Part shown: in pieces, positions 8,680-19,762 of the stretch
How positions within the stretch are numbered: the first letter of the stretch is position 1
Layout of the letters: each line of letters starts with the position of its first letter
DNA from: Bin80 sp965208025
GTDB taxonomy: Bacteria > Bacteroidota > Rhodothermia > Rhodothermales > Bin80
NCBI GenBank assembly: GCA_965208025.1
Contig: OZ242302.1
Coordinates: forward strand, 1,922,001 to 1,986,000
DNA length: 64,000 nucleotides
Reading direction: 5' to 3'
Made by a program: the position numbers and the translations under genes
The notes under the pieces: generated by a model
Seen by the model: the letters and a program-made list of their open reading frames with translations, nothing else
What the model was told of the DNA's origin: nothing
Database searches by the model: none

Positions 8680-11454
8680 ATGTTGATGATAAACCAGTTC
8701 ACTGAATCATTGATTTTCCCTTTATTTAGAAGTTGTTTAAGTCAGTTTCTAGGTAGACCACCTGATGAATATGTAAAGGAAGTTGATCAGGCAATCGAAC
8801 ATGCGAGATTAAAATTTCATTACACCTATGGTAACAATTATGGAAAATCTGGCTCAACTTTCATTGATCATCAAGGCAATTATAAGAAACTCCTTCGTTC
8901 AACATTTCCTCGGGGAAGACGCCTCACTGCTGCTGAACTGAATCTTGAAGGATTTGATGAATCTCCCAAAGCCACCGAAGAGGCCGCAGCTTTCTTTTTA
9001 GATGCTTTTTACGAAACCATAGATCAAACCACTTCCCGCTCTCTTGATCGTGATCAATTATTACAAGAGGGGAACGCCAAGCTTTCGGAAATTTATGAAG
9101 GTACAACAAAAAATGAAGCTGGAATTCGACTCACCATAGATAGAGTAGACCAGCTGGACAGCAAGTTAGACTCTATTATCAATGATCAACAATTCCCAGC
9201 TTCGATTAGGAAGATATTCGCTGAATCAAGCCTCACTGAGCTATCAAACCTCCTGAAAACAGGGCAAATCCAGAAAGCACTTGACTATGCTCTGAGACAT
9301 CTCACAGCTATTGATACCGCTCTTGAAGAAAGTACTGACTTGGGTAATCATTATGTAGCAGATCTGCGTTCGTATCGTCAGCGATTTTTGTTTGCGGCTG
9401 CTACGGCGGCAAGTTGGCAGGGTGAAATTGATGCAGGTCGTAGATTCTGGAGGCAAGCTCGTGATCTCGGTCCGATTGATCCAGAATATCACAAACAAGC
9501 TGCAATCACGCTCTTTAATATTAGGCTCAAAGACGAACTCCAACATCTTATTGATCAAATGGATCATGGTAGCGAGGGATATTTAAAATTCGCTGCTCCC
9601 TGCCTCGCCTATCTTCAAAAAGATTGGTTCGAGTTGGAAAAACTGCTTACTGATATCCAGAGTTCAGACCAAATCCTTCAGCGTGTTGAGGCTCGTATCC
9701 AAATTATTGATTTTGAAGATGTAGAAGCTGTGAAGCTGACCGCTGATCTATTAAATAAGACTGATGATGATATTGTCCTCCCAGTTCTTAATCTAATTCG
9801 TGCCCTGTTGACGCTAGACTTACTGAAGCAGATAATCACAGGATATACGCCTCTTGAATATGATCGCCGTCCACTCATCTGCAAGTTGGTTGATCGCATA
9901 AATTTAGCATTGGAGACGGCAGAACCTGATTCATCCTACTATGCCCAAGCCCTGGGCTATCTTGGTATGGCTGGTGAACTTCTGCGAGATGAAGAACTTA
10001 ACGAGCGATTCAAGAATGGAGTTGATAAATTAGATAGAACGATTCGTTCATCCACTTTTCCCCTTTATGGAGCCGATTCAACCTCTGACAAGATACAACT
10101 TCTCCAAACTAACGGTCATTTTGATTCTATTAGCTCTACCCTTTTGAAAGCGGAGTTACATCAAAATTCAGCACTACCAGAAAATATTGAATCTGAACTC
10201 TATGAAATACTCTTTGCCAGTGTGGACAAAAAGCATAAAAAGGTTGCTCTTCTTTTCCTCGTACAACATCTGCGGAGGACTAAAAGAACTGAGCAGGCCC
10301 AAAGACTAATTGATGCCACGCCTTTAAGACCAGCGGACAGATGGCTAATTCAAGTTAGGAATCTCCCAGCAGGCGAAACACTCCTTGGCATGGTCAATGA
10401 AGTTGAATCCTTTCCGCTTGATATAGAAGTGATTGAGCATCTTATCAATAATGCTACTGCTAACGTCAAGTTTACCTCCCCAGAAAGCCCTCCTCCAAGC
10501 GAGGATGATCTGGATTGGGCTGAGGTTGCTCTTCACTGGACTGACCAATTGTTAAAGGTATTGCCGTCCAGATCTTCAAGATTACGATATGCCAAGGCCC
10601 TTTACACTGCTAAACGTTACGAAGAACTCCTAGAGATCACTCCTGACCTTGATCCAATTTATGCCGATCAGGCCGCCGAATTACATGCATTGGCATTGGT
10701 CGGCCTTGGTCGGAAGTCCGAGGCTATTGATTGCTTTATCGCCGCAAGCAAGAATTTCCCTAATTCAATCCACTTTATAATCTATGCCTCGTACTATCTC
10801 ATAACTGAGAACCAACCAGAGATTGCAATAAATATACTTGAACCGCAGATTAAAGCGGGTTCTCAAAATCCTGATATCCTGTTTCTTTATGCCCAATCAC
10901 TATATAGTCGGGATCCAAGTTCTCAAGATCACGCATCAAGAGCTTTTGACCTCTTCGCTAAGGCCTATGATTTACGCCCCGATTCAATTATTGCCCAGAA
11001 GGCCTGGCAAGCAGCAAGAACTGCTGGACGTGAGCTTGAAGCAAATCATTTATTCAAAGCAATGATGGCTGACGCCCCCGTTGAAGTTGTAGAAACAGAG
11101 AAAGACTTTTACCAAGCCATGCAGGCCGGGAGGAGTCACATTGTCCAGATTGAGGGCGGACTGGAATACCTCCCCAATATGATTTGCAGGGAAATAAAAC
11201 ACCAAGAATCATTGGAGATGTTTCTTCGCGAACATATTCTTTCATACGTTGATTTTTTTCAATATTCTGGAAAATCTTGGGAAATATGGACATATTGGAG
11301 CCTCTTTCAAAACTCTTTATTTTCTCCTGTTGTCCCGGCTGAATTGCGGCTTAAACTGGTTCAATCTGGTCGGACTACGCGAATCATCGGCGGGGGTTCG
11401 GTGTTTTGTGGATTCAACCAGTGTTTTGCCTGCACGGAGGTCTCTGTTTGGTGA
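8680..11454 (+). pseudogene. N-terminal part of a giant TPR/PIN conflict protein, cut by an IS
   Basis: The genuine part is residues 1-872 (8680-11297); the last ~52 codons are read from the inserted element. The N-terminal ~170 residues are helical with no recognised motif, followed by a long alpha-helical repeat region that becomes clearly TPR-like around residues 620-810 (for example AELHALALVGLGRKSEAIDC and PDILFLYAQSLY). No signal peptide is present. At 11297 the frame is interrupted between the Tyr and Trp codons of IWTYW. The sequence after the element restores the same Trp codon and continues in frame to 16249, so the ancestral gene encoded about 1993 residues. The domain set matches TPR-associated PIN proteins described as biological conflict systems; that assignment is from memory of the family, not a search. 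Confidence 0.8.
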
Positions 11455-12881
11455 ATTTCGTCCACGATCCGTGTAGATTTCACACACCCCTCCCACGGCA
11501 TCTGTGGTTCAGAGCGCCCAAATTCTGTTATGCAGGGGGTGGATGGCGGGTTTACTGCACCATCCGCAGCATTTGGTCCACCGTGAGCACCACCACGCTG
11601 AACATCAAATGACAGAGGACTTTCTCGTGCCCACGGACTCGGATATTGCGTCCACCGAACTCATCTTTGAGCCGCCCAAAGGCCCGCTCCACGGTGGAAC
11701 GCTCCCGGTAGCGAACCCGCTCCGCAGGAATGAATCCGGCCGTACGTTGTGCCTTTTGCTCGCGACGATCCGCCGCTTTTTTGTTGCGCGGATTCGGATC
11801 AATGATCGGTACACGCCCCGAGGCGCTCCGATGTGCGACAATCTCCTTCGCGTCATAGGCGCTGTCCATGAGATCGTAACAGTTGTCCACCCGCTGCTGC
11901 GTCAAGTGCGCCAAGGGAAGCGCGGCCTGACTATCATGCAACGAGGCAGAGGTCACCAAACAGCTGATCGGAACCCCTCCGTCCGCCGTATCCATGTGTA
12001 GCTTATAGCCCGTCCATCGTTGCGTATGCCCCTTCGCGTTCCGCTTGCAGCCCACCGTACAATCCTTCGGTAATGCGTCCAACATCTCGCCTAACTCCAT
12101 CTTCAACTGCTGCTCCAAGCGACGAGGCACCTTGGGACGGGCCTCCCCCTTCTTCGGACGCCCCCGCTTGCGTGGCTTCACGGGGGTGGACATGTCAGCC
12201 TTCGGAACCGGACGCTCCCGTGCTTCAATCGCCGTTGAATCCCGTGAAATATGCCCCACTAACTCCCCCGCGTACCCCTGTTTGATCAAGGCTTCATGGA
12301 TCCGAGTCGGTAACTTCGCCAACGCAAACTCCTGAAACGCACGAGAAAACGTGGGCGCACTCGGCACATCACACGAGCGGGACCAACCACAGAGGGACCG
12401 AAGCAAAACATCCGATAGAAGCCGCTCCCGCAATCCGGAGGTCGTCGGAATATTTAACGCCATCTTGGCCAAAAACGACCGCGCAAGACAGACCCGGTGC
12501 GCACGCGGGCGTCCCACCGAACGAAGCCGGGGACGAGGCAGATGATCCTCCACACACACCAACTCAAATAACAACAACAACTTCCTCAATCGTTTGGGCA
12601 ACGCTCCATAGTTCTGCTCCACACATGGAAACAACTCCTGTTGGCAGGAAATATAAAAACCGCGTATCTTCTTGGTAAGGGACATGGGATTCTCCGGGGT
12701 TTGTTGGATTTGCAATACTCCTAAAAATACAAAATTCGGAGATCCCTGCCCCTTCGTTTGTGACCAAAAAAACGATACCTCCCAGAGCAGATCAGCCCCC
12801 TAACATTCTTTAGTACCCAGATCCATCAATCAGAAAAATCTCTCAAAAAATCATCCAATTGAGGAATTTTGAAAGAGGCTC
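11298..12881 (-). mobile_element. Complete IS5-type insertion sequence with TIRs and target duplication
   Basis: The element is bounded by a perfect 15-bp inverted repeat: GAGCCTCTTTCAAAA at 11298-11312 and its complement at 12867-12881. It is flanked by a 4-bp direct duplication ATTG (11294-11297 and 12882-12885). Length is 1584 bp with one transposase gene on the minus strand. TIR length, 4-bp duplication and DDE transposase fit the broad IS5 group. Between the transposase stop and the left TIR lie ~240 bp, and between its start and the right TIR ~180 bp, without further genes. The element disrupts a large TPR/PIN gene in frame-restorable fashion, so the insertion is recent or at least precise. 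Confidence 0.93.
11552..12685 (-). CDS. IS5-type DDE transposase
   Basis: A 377-residue transposase that catalyses cut-and-paste or related movement of the surrounding element. The DDE triad is visible: Asp in HISRDSTAIEARE, Asp in CYDLMDSAYDAKE, and Glu in RSTVERAFGRLKDEFGGR, the usual C-terminal signature. A basic stretch (KPRKRGRPKKGE) lies between the first Asp and the DDE core. The N-terminal part has the helical region expected for DNA binding. I chose the ATG at 12685 (MSLTKKIRGFYIS); a TTG 30 bp upstream is possible. Its frame is intact, so the element may still be active. Base composition is more GC-rich than the AT-rich genes on either side. Confidence 0.92.
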   Translation of the reverse strand: MSLTKKIRGFYISCQQELFPCVEQNYGALPKRLRKLLLLFELVCVEDHLPRPRLRSVGRPRAHRVCLARSFLAKMALNIPTTSGLRERLLSDVLLRSLCGWSRSCDVPSAPTFSRAFQEFALAKLPTRIHEALIKQGYAGELVGHISRDSTAIEARERPVPKADMSTPVKPRKRGRPKKGEARPKVPRRLEQQLKMELGEMLDALPKDCTVGCKRNAKGHTQRWTGYKLHMDTADGGVPISCLVTSASLHDSQAALPLAHLTQQRVDNCYDLMDSAYDAKEIVAHRSASGRVPIIDPNPRNKKAADRREQKAQRTAGFIPAERVRYRERSTVERAFGRLKDEFGGRNIRVRGHEKVLCHLMFSVVVLTVDQMLRMVQ

Positions 12882-15800
12882 ATTGGACAAAGCAATTTGA
12901 AGAGGGGGAGACATCATCGGGTGATTTTTCTGTATTGGCTGACTGGCCATTTCCGCGCCCAAGGTACGATCGCTCCAACGATGATAATAACCCTAGATTG
13001 TTTCTTGATCAAACTGCGATTCTTACACTTGGTGTTTTAGGTCCAGATATAGCAGAACAAATCCTGACGGCTCTCGGAACATGTTATATTCATGTAGACT
13101 TGATGGAAGAACTCCATCAAGACCAGATTCGAATCGGTGCACACTTGCAAGAACCAAAATTTGCTTCCTATCGGAAGGCGGTTGACTTTTTTCGGGAACA
13201 TCGTACTATTGTTGATTATTCTGAAGATATTGACTCCGCAGCGCCAAACGGCAACAATCTTGGACCGTGTCGTGTTGATTTAGGAGTCGCAAGCCTTCGT
13301 AATGCGCTTTATATCAAAGATTTAGATAATTCTGAAGACTGGCCTGACGAAGCGAATCGGCTTAGAATTTCATCCGCAACCCTATTGGCTTCGCTCAACA
13401 ATGAAGGAGTGATTTCGGTTGACGTTGCGAAAAAAGCGACAGAAATACATCCTCACATATTTGAAGGCTGGGATACCTCAACCCCTCAAGCGACTCCTGA
13501 GGCACTAGTATTCAATGAGTTTTCAATTTTGAATTGGGTTGATACTGGCTTAGTCAATTTTTTAGGAAATCGTGTCAAAATTGGACCATGGGCGTGGAAA
13601 TATATTTACCAGCAGTTTGAGCAATATGAGGTTATGGAATTGGCAAATAAGAGGCTAAACGATATGAGAAGAGTGCTTCAAGGAGCATTGGATAAAGATT
13701 TTCTTGTTAAGATTCAAGAAAAAGTTGATAGTGGCACTCTGAGGAAGAAAACTGTAAAATCTGAAAATGATGCAGACTCACATACTGATCTTTTTTGGCA
13801 GAATGCACTTCGATCACTTCAAACGGCCCAGTCACACGGACTTCAACTCTGGGCGGACGACCGATTCTACATTTTGTTGCTGAGCGTAGCAGGAGGCCCC
13901 AAGCTATTTGTTCCAGAAAGTGAAGCAATTAGTACCTCCTTTTTTCCTTGGGCAAAAGAAATGCCTCCTATTTCCACCGTGGATCTTTTGGATCAGCTCT
14001 CTACAAGTGGAAGCCTATCATCAATTATTGCACAGAATGCTGCTCAGAATCTCTTCTTAAAAGGCTATCGTACAGCACACTCCTTACTCATTGCATATGC
14101 TCTGCGCCAGTATCCCCTGCCACCATTAGGCGAGCTCTCATCTCCTTTTCAGAAACTGGTTGATACAATCACAGAGATTCCACACTATCTTTCAGAGAAC
14201 TTCAACGAGATTTATGGAAATAGAAACGGATGTATTCGTGTGGCATCAATGGGAGTGGCAAAGCAGTTCATTGTTGGTGTATGGAAGGACGGTGCAGGAC
14301 TCAGAGTTGATCAACGTTACGCGCTGGCTGATGCCTTTCTGGAAGCTACTGAGCAAGTATTCAAAGAAGCGAATCCTACAAATTCCTACGTTCGGTCCGA
14401 TCCAACTCCATTCAGTTTTTGGCAAGGGATAGCATACTCCCTTCAGATGATGGACACTGAAAACGAAGATAGTGCAGAGCTTCATTTTACTGCACTCCTC
14501 TGGCTTGGCAGAGCCGCAGCGTCCAGAGTTAAATGGCGCAAAGAGATCGTCCAGATTCTTGAAGACAATGTTCTTGATTCACTGAAATACGCACTAAGGA
14601 CTTTTGAGAAAAGCACTCAAGAGTACGACCTGCGACAGATCATCGCCATCTTTATTGTTCGCCCCTTCATTCCACTCACAGATACCAAGTTCCAGGGCAT
14701 ACTTAATCCTCTTATGCGAAGGACAGTCAGTACGTTGGCAGGAATCACTGGAGGGGGATATGTCACATGGAACTACAACTATACTGCTGGTGAAAAAGAA
14801 ATACAATTAAGTTACTCAGAGGAAGAAAATGAGAAGGCCTCAGCCGAAATCTTGAAGCGCTTCATATTAGGCGATCTGCAGGACTCACAGATTATCCGGG
14901 GCACTGATTTGGTCTTCAGTTACTCTCGACCTGTTCCACAGGAATGGATTGATAAAGGACTACCACCTGATGAACAAATTGATGTAAAAGTTCGGTGTTC
15001 ACTCTTTACACTTCTGTTGGACGGCCCTCCCGTTCTGCACGAAAATATTATTCGCATCCTCATCAATCACCTGTCTGGCATTGATCCAGCCCTTGCTTAC
15101 CAGATTTTACTGGCAGAGAATGATATACTAGGTGATGATTCGGAGAGGAAGAAAAATTCCCGCCACAGATTAGGAGTTGAACTCCTTAGAAGCGCATACT
15201 TTGATCTTCGGCGTGACCTCGTTCATGCTATTCAACGTTTTAGACAGTATGATACACGTACCTTAACACAATTTTTAGGATGGGTCGGAGAAGATGTTGC
15301 CCAAGTTTTGGCGAATCACTCAACTAAACCTAAAGTATGGCCCTTAGGTAATCTATTGGTACCTAAGTCACATTTACTCGCACGCGCCCTATTGACTGAA
15401 AAATTTGATGATGGAGCACTAATACATAATTACATTGACCAGTTGATTAATTCTAATAATGGTCAGGATCATGAAAATGCCATATTTTCAACTCTAACCG
15501 AATTCCTGGAAGATAAAGTGTTTATTGCTGAAAACTATGACGATCCATTTGTTGCTGCTTGGGCACTTCGTTTAGTCCTTTTAGTTCTCACGAAAGTTAA
15601 TCAGAAAATAGAAATAAATATCAATGGGAGCGTAGTTGAGATTTCAGATTGGGTTATTAATCATCTAAGGCTCGTACTCGCTCCGGATATCAACCAGCCC
15701 TCAGAAATTCAACAGCGGATGATTGATCGCTGCCGTCTTTCGTCATCAACATTATTACTATCCACATTTATTTGTAGTGGGCATAAACATCTTGAAGCCT

Positions 15801-16249
15801 TCAGCCAAGGTGATGACCCTTATGCACTATGGTTGGAGCATGTATGGCTTATGGGAACTAAGCTTCATATCGCATTGATTTGCCAAAGAGGAGGGCTTTC
15901 GGATGCAGCAGAAGCATCCGCTCGAGCTGTGCGAGAACTTGAATTGGATACATCAGGTGCTTCCATTGTTGACGCATTTGATCCGTTTGCATTTGCTCCT
16001 AACGGTGATGATATAGGCATAGCGCTCACTTTGACAGCTATGTTAAAAGTAGTTTGCCAACTGTCTGATAAAGAGAGAGCACCAATCTGGTGGACTAATT
16101 CAATTTGTAACCTCGTAGAAGAACTGGCAGGTGCAGGTAATGACGAAATTTCCGCAAGTGGAGAAGAAATTGACAATCGCTTAGGATTGGCAACTCCTTT
16201 GCGGGTGCAGGTAATTGCCCAGCAGTTGAGAGTTTTCTTTACCACATGA
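12869..16249 (+). pseudogene. C-terminal part of the IS-split TPR/PIN conflict protein, with PIN-like domain
   Basis: The open frame has only a TTG at its head, lying inside the IS inverted repeat, with a stop at 12860-12862. The genuine sequence begins at the Trp codon 12884-12886 and is the direct continuation of the gene starting at 8680. A PIN-like nuclease domain is visible: RLFLDQTAILTLGVLG with its first Asp, a central VDLGVASLRNALYI segment, and QLWADDRFYILLL with paired acidic residues (about residues 914 to 1200 of the joined protein). This pattern matches the PIN domain found with TPR proteins in conflict systems. The remaining ~750 residues are helical repeats without a motif I can name; I could not identify the GreAB-C domain often found with this family. 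Without its own start this half is probably not made. Confidence 0.78.
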
Positions 16250-17043
16250 ACTCTGAATACCTGCAAAATCACATTTGGAATTCGGGATGGTAATACTGTC
16301 CCTAAATCTCACTCCATGAAATGGGTTCAGAACAAATCACCACGGATCAAATCCTGACTTCGACAGGTACGGGTTGACTTGTCGGGGTTGCGAATGCCGT
16401 TCGTCTTCAGGTTTACCTTTTGGTGTACATGCTTATGCACATTGCACGAGACATCCTATCATGCCCACCTCAGGCAGAGGAGTGTGAAACCGCGGAGACT
16501 CCACAGATGAAGGAGGCCAAGTCTCGCATGCACATTCATTCATTTCGAGAATATCTTTTGAATGTTGGTGCAATGTTCACGCGTCATAGTCGCTATGTTA
16601 CATTCTTGATTGCCTCGTCTGGGGCAGAAGTGTGGGAGCGTTTTTGTACACACTCTGAGCAAGTGCGCTGGCACACAGAGTCAGACTTATAACTCGGCGC
16701 ACCTCTTCTAGGTGCTTCCTGGCATAGATCAAAAATTTCGGAATTCCGCCGCATGGGAGAGGACCGCCCATGCGATACGCACCGGGTCATCATTTGCACA
16801 AATCAAGTGGAAAACTAGGTGGGGAGTGCATCTTTTTTGGCCCCAAATTACCAAATTGACACCCTAGGGCTCTCCCGTCAGATGTAATCCCGTAGAACCC
16901 CGTCTCAATCCACCAGTTTTAGCCTAACTCAAGTTGAGGTGAATATTAAGGGATGATGAATGGAAAATATTGGACTACGGAGACACTGATGATGCATCAG
17001 GTGACTAAACCGTATGCCCAATCCAGATATACCACCAAGTCAA
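16250..17043. other. Intergenic stretch without a supported gene
   Basis: Nearly 800 bp follow the large conflict gene. A 90-codon open frame at 16420-16692 has no family resemblance and no start signal. A perfect 8-bp inverted repeat (CGCATGGG and its complement, 16750-16774) forms a hairpin but is not followed by a T run. Nothing else recognised. Confidence 0.5.
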
Positions 17044-19527
17044 CTATTCTTCGCCATCCAAAATATCTTCAATTCGTATGCTGATGTCTTCCAAATGCAA
17101 CCGCGTCATACGGTCAGCGGTTCGTCTGGCAGCTCGATCAACAGCAGTCTTCAATGATTTGAGCTCCCCTCGCACATATGGTCGGATATCTGACTGGCTC
17201 ACATCAACTGGTGCCATTCCAAAGCTGATATAGAAAGATGGAACCGAGGGAGCTTCCTCAGTCATTAAATATTCAAGTCGCTCAACATGTCCTCTCTGCA
17301 AATTACGGCGGAATGGGCCAATCGTCGTGGCTCTGGGTAACTCCGTCCAGATTCCATCACGTAAATCGCTTAATAGATCTGAAAATGTGTAGACGTCTTC
17401 CCCCAATGCCAACGCCTCAGTCTCCATGAGACGCCCGATACGTATTGGGTTCAATAGTGTATTCACAGCACCCACCTGATAATTGCGGAGGCGATCCATC
17501 GCACCAACCCCCTCAATGCGACGGAGGATTTCATGGTTCAGAATCCATGTTGGAGATGCAAATGCCTCCCTGGAGAGCCAGTCCATAGCATCCCGCTGAA
17601 TCTCAGTGGGAACTGGCGTATACACGACACCTTCCTGATCATACGTTTTGAAGTTTTCGTAATGGCCTCCTACATGTGCGACAACATGACCAATATAGCG
17701 ATTCCACTGGATCGCAATCTGACTGTAGAGTTCATTTAGATCTCCATAGTCCTTTGCATCCTCCGCAGTCCAGTTGATCAATTCATCTAGAATCACCTTC
17801 AAATTTGCAATGCCATAGTCACTGGCCTTAATGGCATCGTCACCCAAATCTTCATTCTGTGATCTTGGATCTACACGCGGTCCTTGGCGCCCGTAGAAAT
17901 AGAGAGGATCGTCTGCACGCTCAATCACCCATGCATTCAGGGTTTCGCGCTCTTCATCCGGTGACTGCGCATCTGGAAGGACTGAATACCCCCACTGCAC
18001 TGACCATTTATCATAGATCCCCACATCAGGCATGAAATTCGTTACCCCGTCACCAGGCTGTGCAACATAGTTGAACCGAGCGTAATCCATGATGGATGGA
18101 GCGGTGCCGTAGATGTCTGTGAACATAGATGACCGAAGAGAATCTACTGGAAAGGCAAAGCTTGACCCCCAATTATGGGGTAATCCGATGGTATGTCCAA
18201 CTTCATGGGCAGAAACAAACCGGATCAGCCTCCCCATCACCTCATCTCTGAACTTGACAGATCGGGCATCTGGATTGACCGCCGCGGTCTGTACAAAGAA
18301 CCAGTTACGAAGTAGGTTCATCACATTGTGGTACCACCCAATATCGCTCTCCAATATTTCTCCAGTACGGGGATCATGAACATGTGGACCAAATGCATTC
18401 TGAATGTTGGAAGAGAAGTATCGGATCACCGAATATCGAATATCTTCGGGGCTAAATTCCGGATCTTCTTCTTCAGTAGGAGGGTCTTTCGCCATGATGG
18501 CGTTCTTGAACCCTGCCTCTTCAAATGCTTGGTTCCAGTCTTCGACTCCCTGCTTCAAATATGGCCTCCACTTCATTGGTGTGGCTGGATCAATATAGTA
18601 GACGATTGGCTTTACTGGCTCAACCAATTCCCCACGCGCATACGCTTCAGGATCTTTGGGTTCAAGTCTCCAACGAGTGATGTAACACCGTTCTTCAGCC
18701 TTCTGAGCATCCCGACCATAGTCCGTCATCGTTATATTGAAATATCCTACCCGTTGGTCGCAGAGTCGAGGCTGCATAGGATCCGCAGGAAGCAAAATCA
18801 TGGACTGATTCATTTCAACTGAAATCGTTCCGGCAGCAGAGTTTGATGGGGGCTCGGCTGCATCGTAACTCAGAACGTGTCTGACTTCAATATTCAAAGG
18901 GTAACTCTTCGCAGATTCAATGTAAGTCCTGTCCGTGTCAAGACGTCGGACTTTGTATTGTTCTCGTCGGAATGAGGGCAATCCAAGCGAGGGGACATCC
19001 GAGGTGAATAAACTGGTCACATCAATCACGCTGGCTGTAGAATCCGTGTTCAGCGTCTCGACCGCAAATGAGCGTAAGATGGGCTCGAAGTTTGAGTTGC
19101 GCACCGCCGTGTAAATGGGTTGATCTTCATCCGCAACATTTTCATAAGAAACGATCCGTAACAGAATCTTCTCGGATTGTTTTTGCCAGCGCAGCACCTG
19201 TGTACTTGTCTTCATGCCCCCGTACCCCATGTTATTCATCGTGGCGGACATACGTGAAACCAGCAGCATTTCTACATTCAGGAGCGAGTCAGGAATTTCA
19301 AAGTATAGTTTTTCATCAATCTGGTGCACCTTAAAGAGACCTTCATCTGTCTCTGCATCCTCGGTGATGATATCCGAATATTTTTTTGAATCATCTTCTT
19401 TTTCATCTGAAGACTCAGACGGTTCATCAGCCACTGGTGATGTAGACTGACGCATGGATGAGCACCCTGAGGCCAAGGTGAATGCAAAGAATACGATGAA
19501 TAGGTTGCGGAGAAGTTTCATGTTCAA
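17044..19527 (-). CDS. Zinc-dependent metalloprotease lipoprotein (DUF5117/DUF4953 type)
   Basis: The N-terminus is a lipoprotein signal (LRNLFIVFFAFTLASGC; lipobox ending at the Cys), followed by an acidic Ser/Asp/Glu-rich linker. The 827-residue body matches the large metalloproteases of Bacteroidota that carry DUF5118, DUF5117 and DUF4953. The zinc motif HEVGHTIGLPHN is at residues 441-452 (His441, Glu442, His445), and MKWRPYLKQGVEDWNQAFEEAGF precedes it by ~120 residues, as in that family (quoted as key segments). SIMDYARFNYVAQPGDG after the zinc site supplies the Met-turn-like region. It probably acts on proteins or peptides at the outer membrane or periplasm. It stands alone on the minus strand. 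Substrate unknown. Confidence 0.9.
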   Translation of the reverse strand: MNMKLLRNLFIVFFAFTLASGCSSMRQSTSPVADEPSESSDEKEDDSKKYSDIITEDAETDEGLFKVHQIDEKLYFEIPDSLLNVEMLLVSRMSATMNNMGYGGMKTSTQVLRWQKQSEKILLRIVSYENVADEDQPIYTAVRNSNFEPILRSFAVETLNTDSTASVIDVTSLFTSDVPSLGLPSFRREQYKVRRLDTDRTYIESAKSYPLNIEVRHVLSYDAAEPPSNSAAGTISVEMNQSMILLPADPMQPRLCDQRVGYFNITMTDYGRDAQKAEERCYITRWRLEPKDPEAYARGELVEPVKPIVYYIDPATPMKWRPYLKQGVEDWNQAFEEAGFKNAIMAKDPPTEEEDPEFSPEDIRYSVIRYFSSNIQNAFGPHVHDPRTGEILESDIGWYHNVMNLLRNWFFVQTAAVNPDARSVKFRDEVMGRLIRFVSAHEVGHTIGLPHNWGSSFAFPVDSLRSSMFTDIYGTAPSIMDYARFNYVAQPGDGVTNFMPDVGIYDKWSVQWGYSVLPDAQSPDEERETLNAWVIERADDPLYFYGRQGPRVDPRSQNEDLGDDAIKASDYGIANLKVILDELINWTAEDAKDYGDLNELYSQIAIQWNRYIGHVVAHVGGHYENFKTYDQEGVVYTPVPTEIQRDAMDWLSREAFASPTWILNHEILRRIEGVGAMDRLRNYQVGAVNTLLNPIRIGRLMETEALALGEDVYTFSDLLSDLRDGIWTELPRATTIGPFRRNLQRGHVERLEYLMTEEAPSVPSFYISFGMAPVDVSQSDIRPYVRGELKSLKTAVDRAARRTADRMTRLHLEDISIRIEDILDGEE

Positions 19528-19762
19528 TTAGTTTGTTTGAATCCCAAGATACGACGAAGGCGAGTTCTAATCCTGATCATAATGATTCGCCCCGATACAA
19601 GATTTTTTCGGAAAATCTATACCTGAAATAAGTGCAGATCACCTTAGTATTCGTAAATTTGTCATCGGGAACTGGAAACTGAAATTTTGCATTTCCTTTT
19701 ACTCTGTTCCCACGACTGTGTGTATCTTCCATCCATCTTAATGTTTATAATTCACCGATTCA

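Noticed and set aside
11504..12545. Several plus-strand frames across the IS
   Set aside because: Shadows of the minus-strand transposase, which has clear DDE motifs.
16420..16692. 90-codon frame after the large conflict gene
   Set aside because: No protein-like pattern of conserved motifs, no convincing start and no linked gene.
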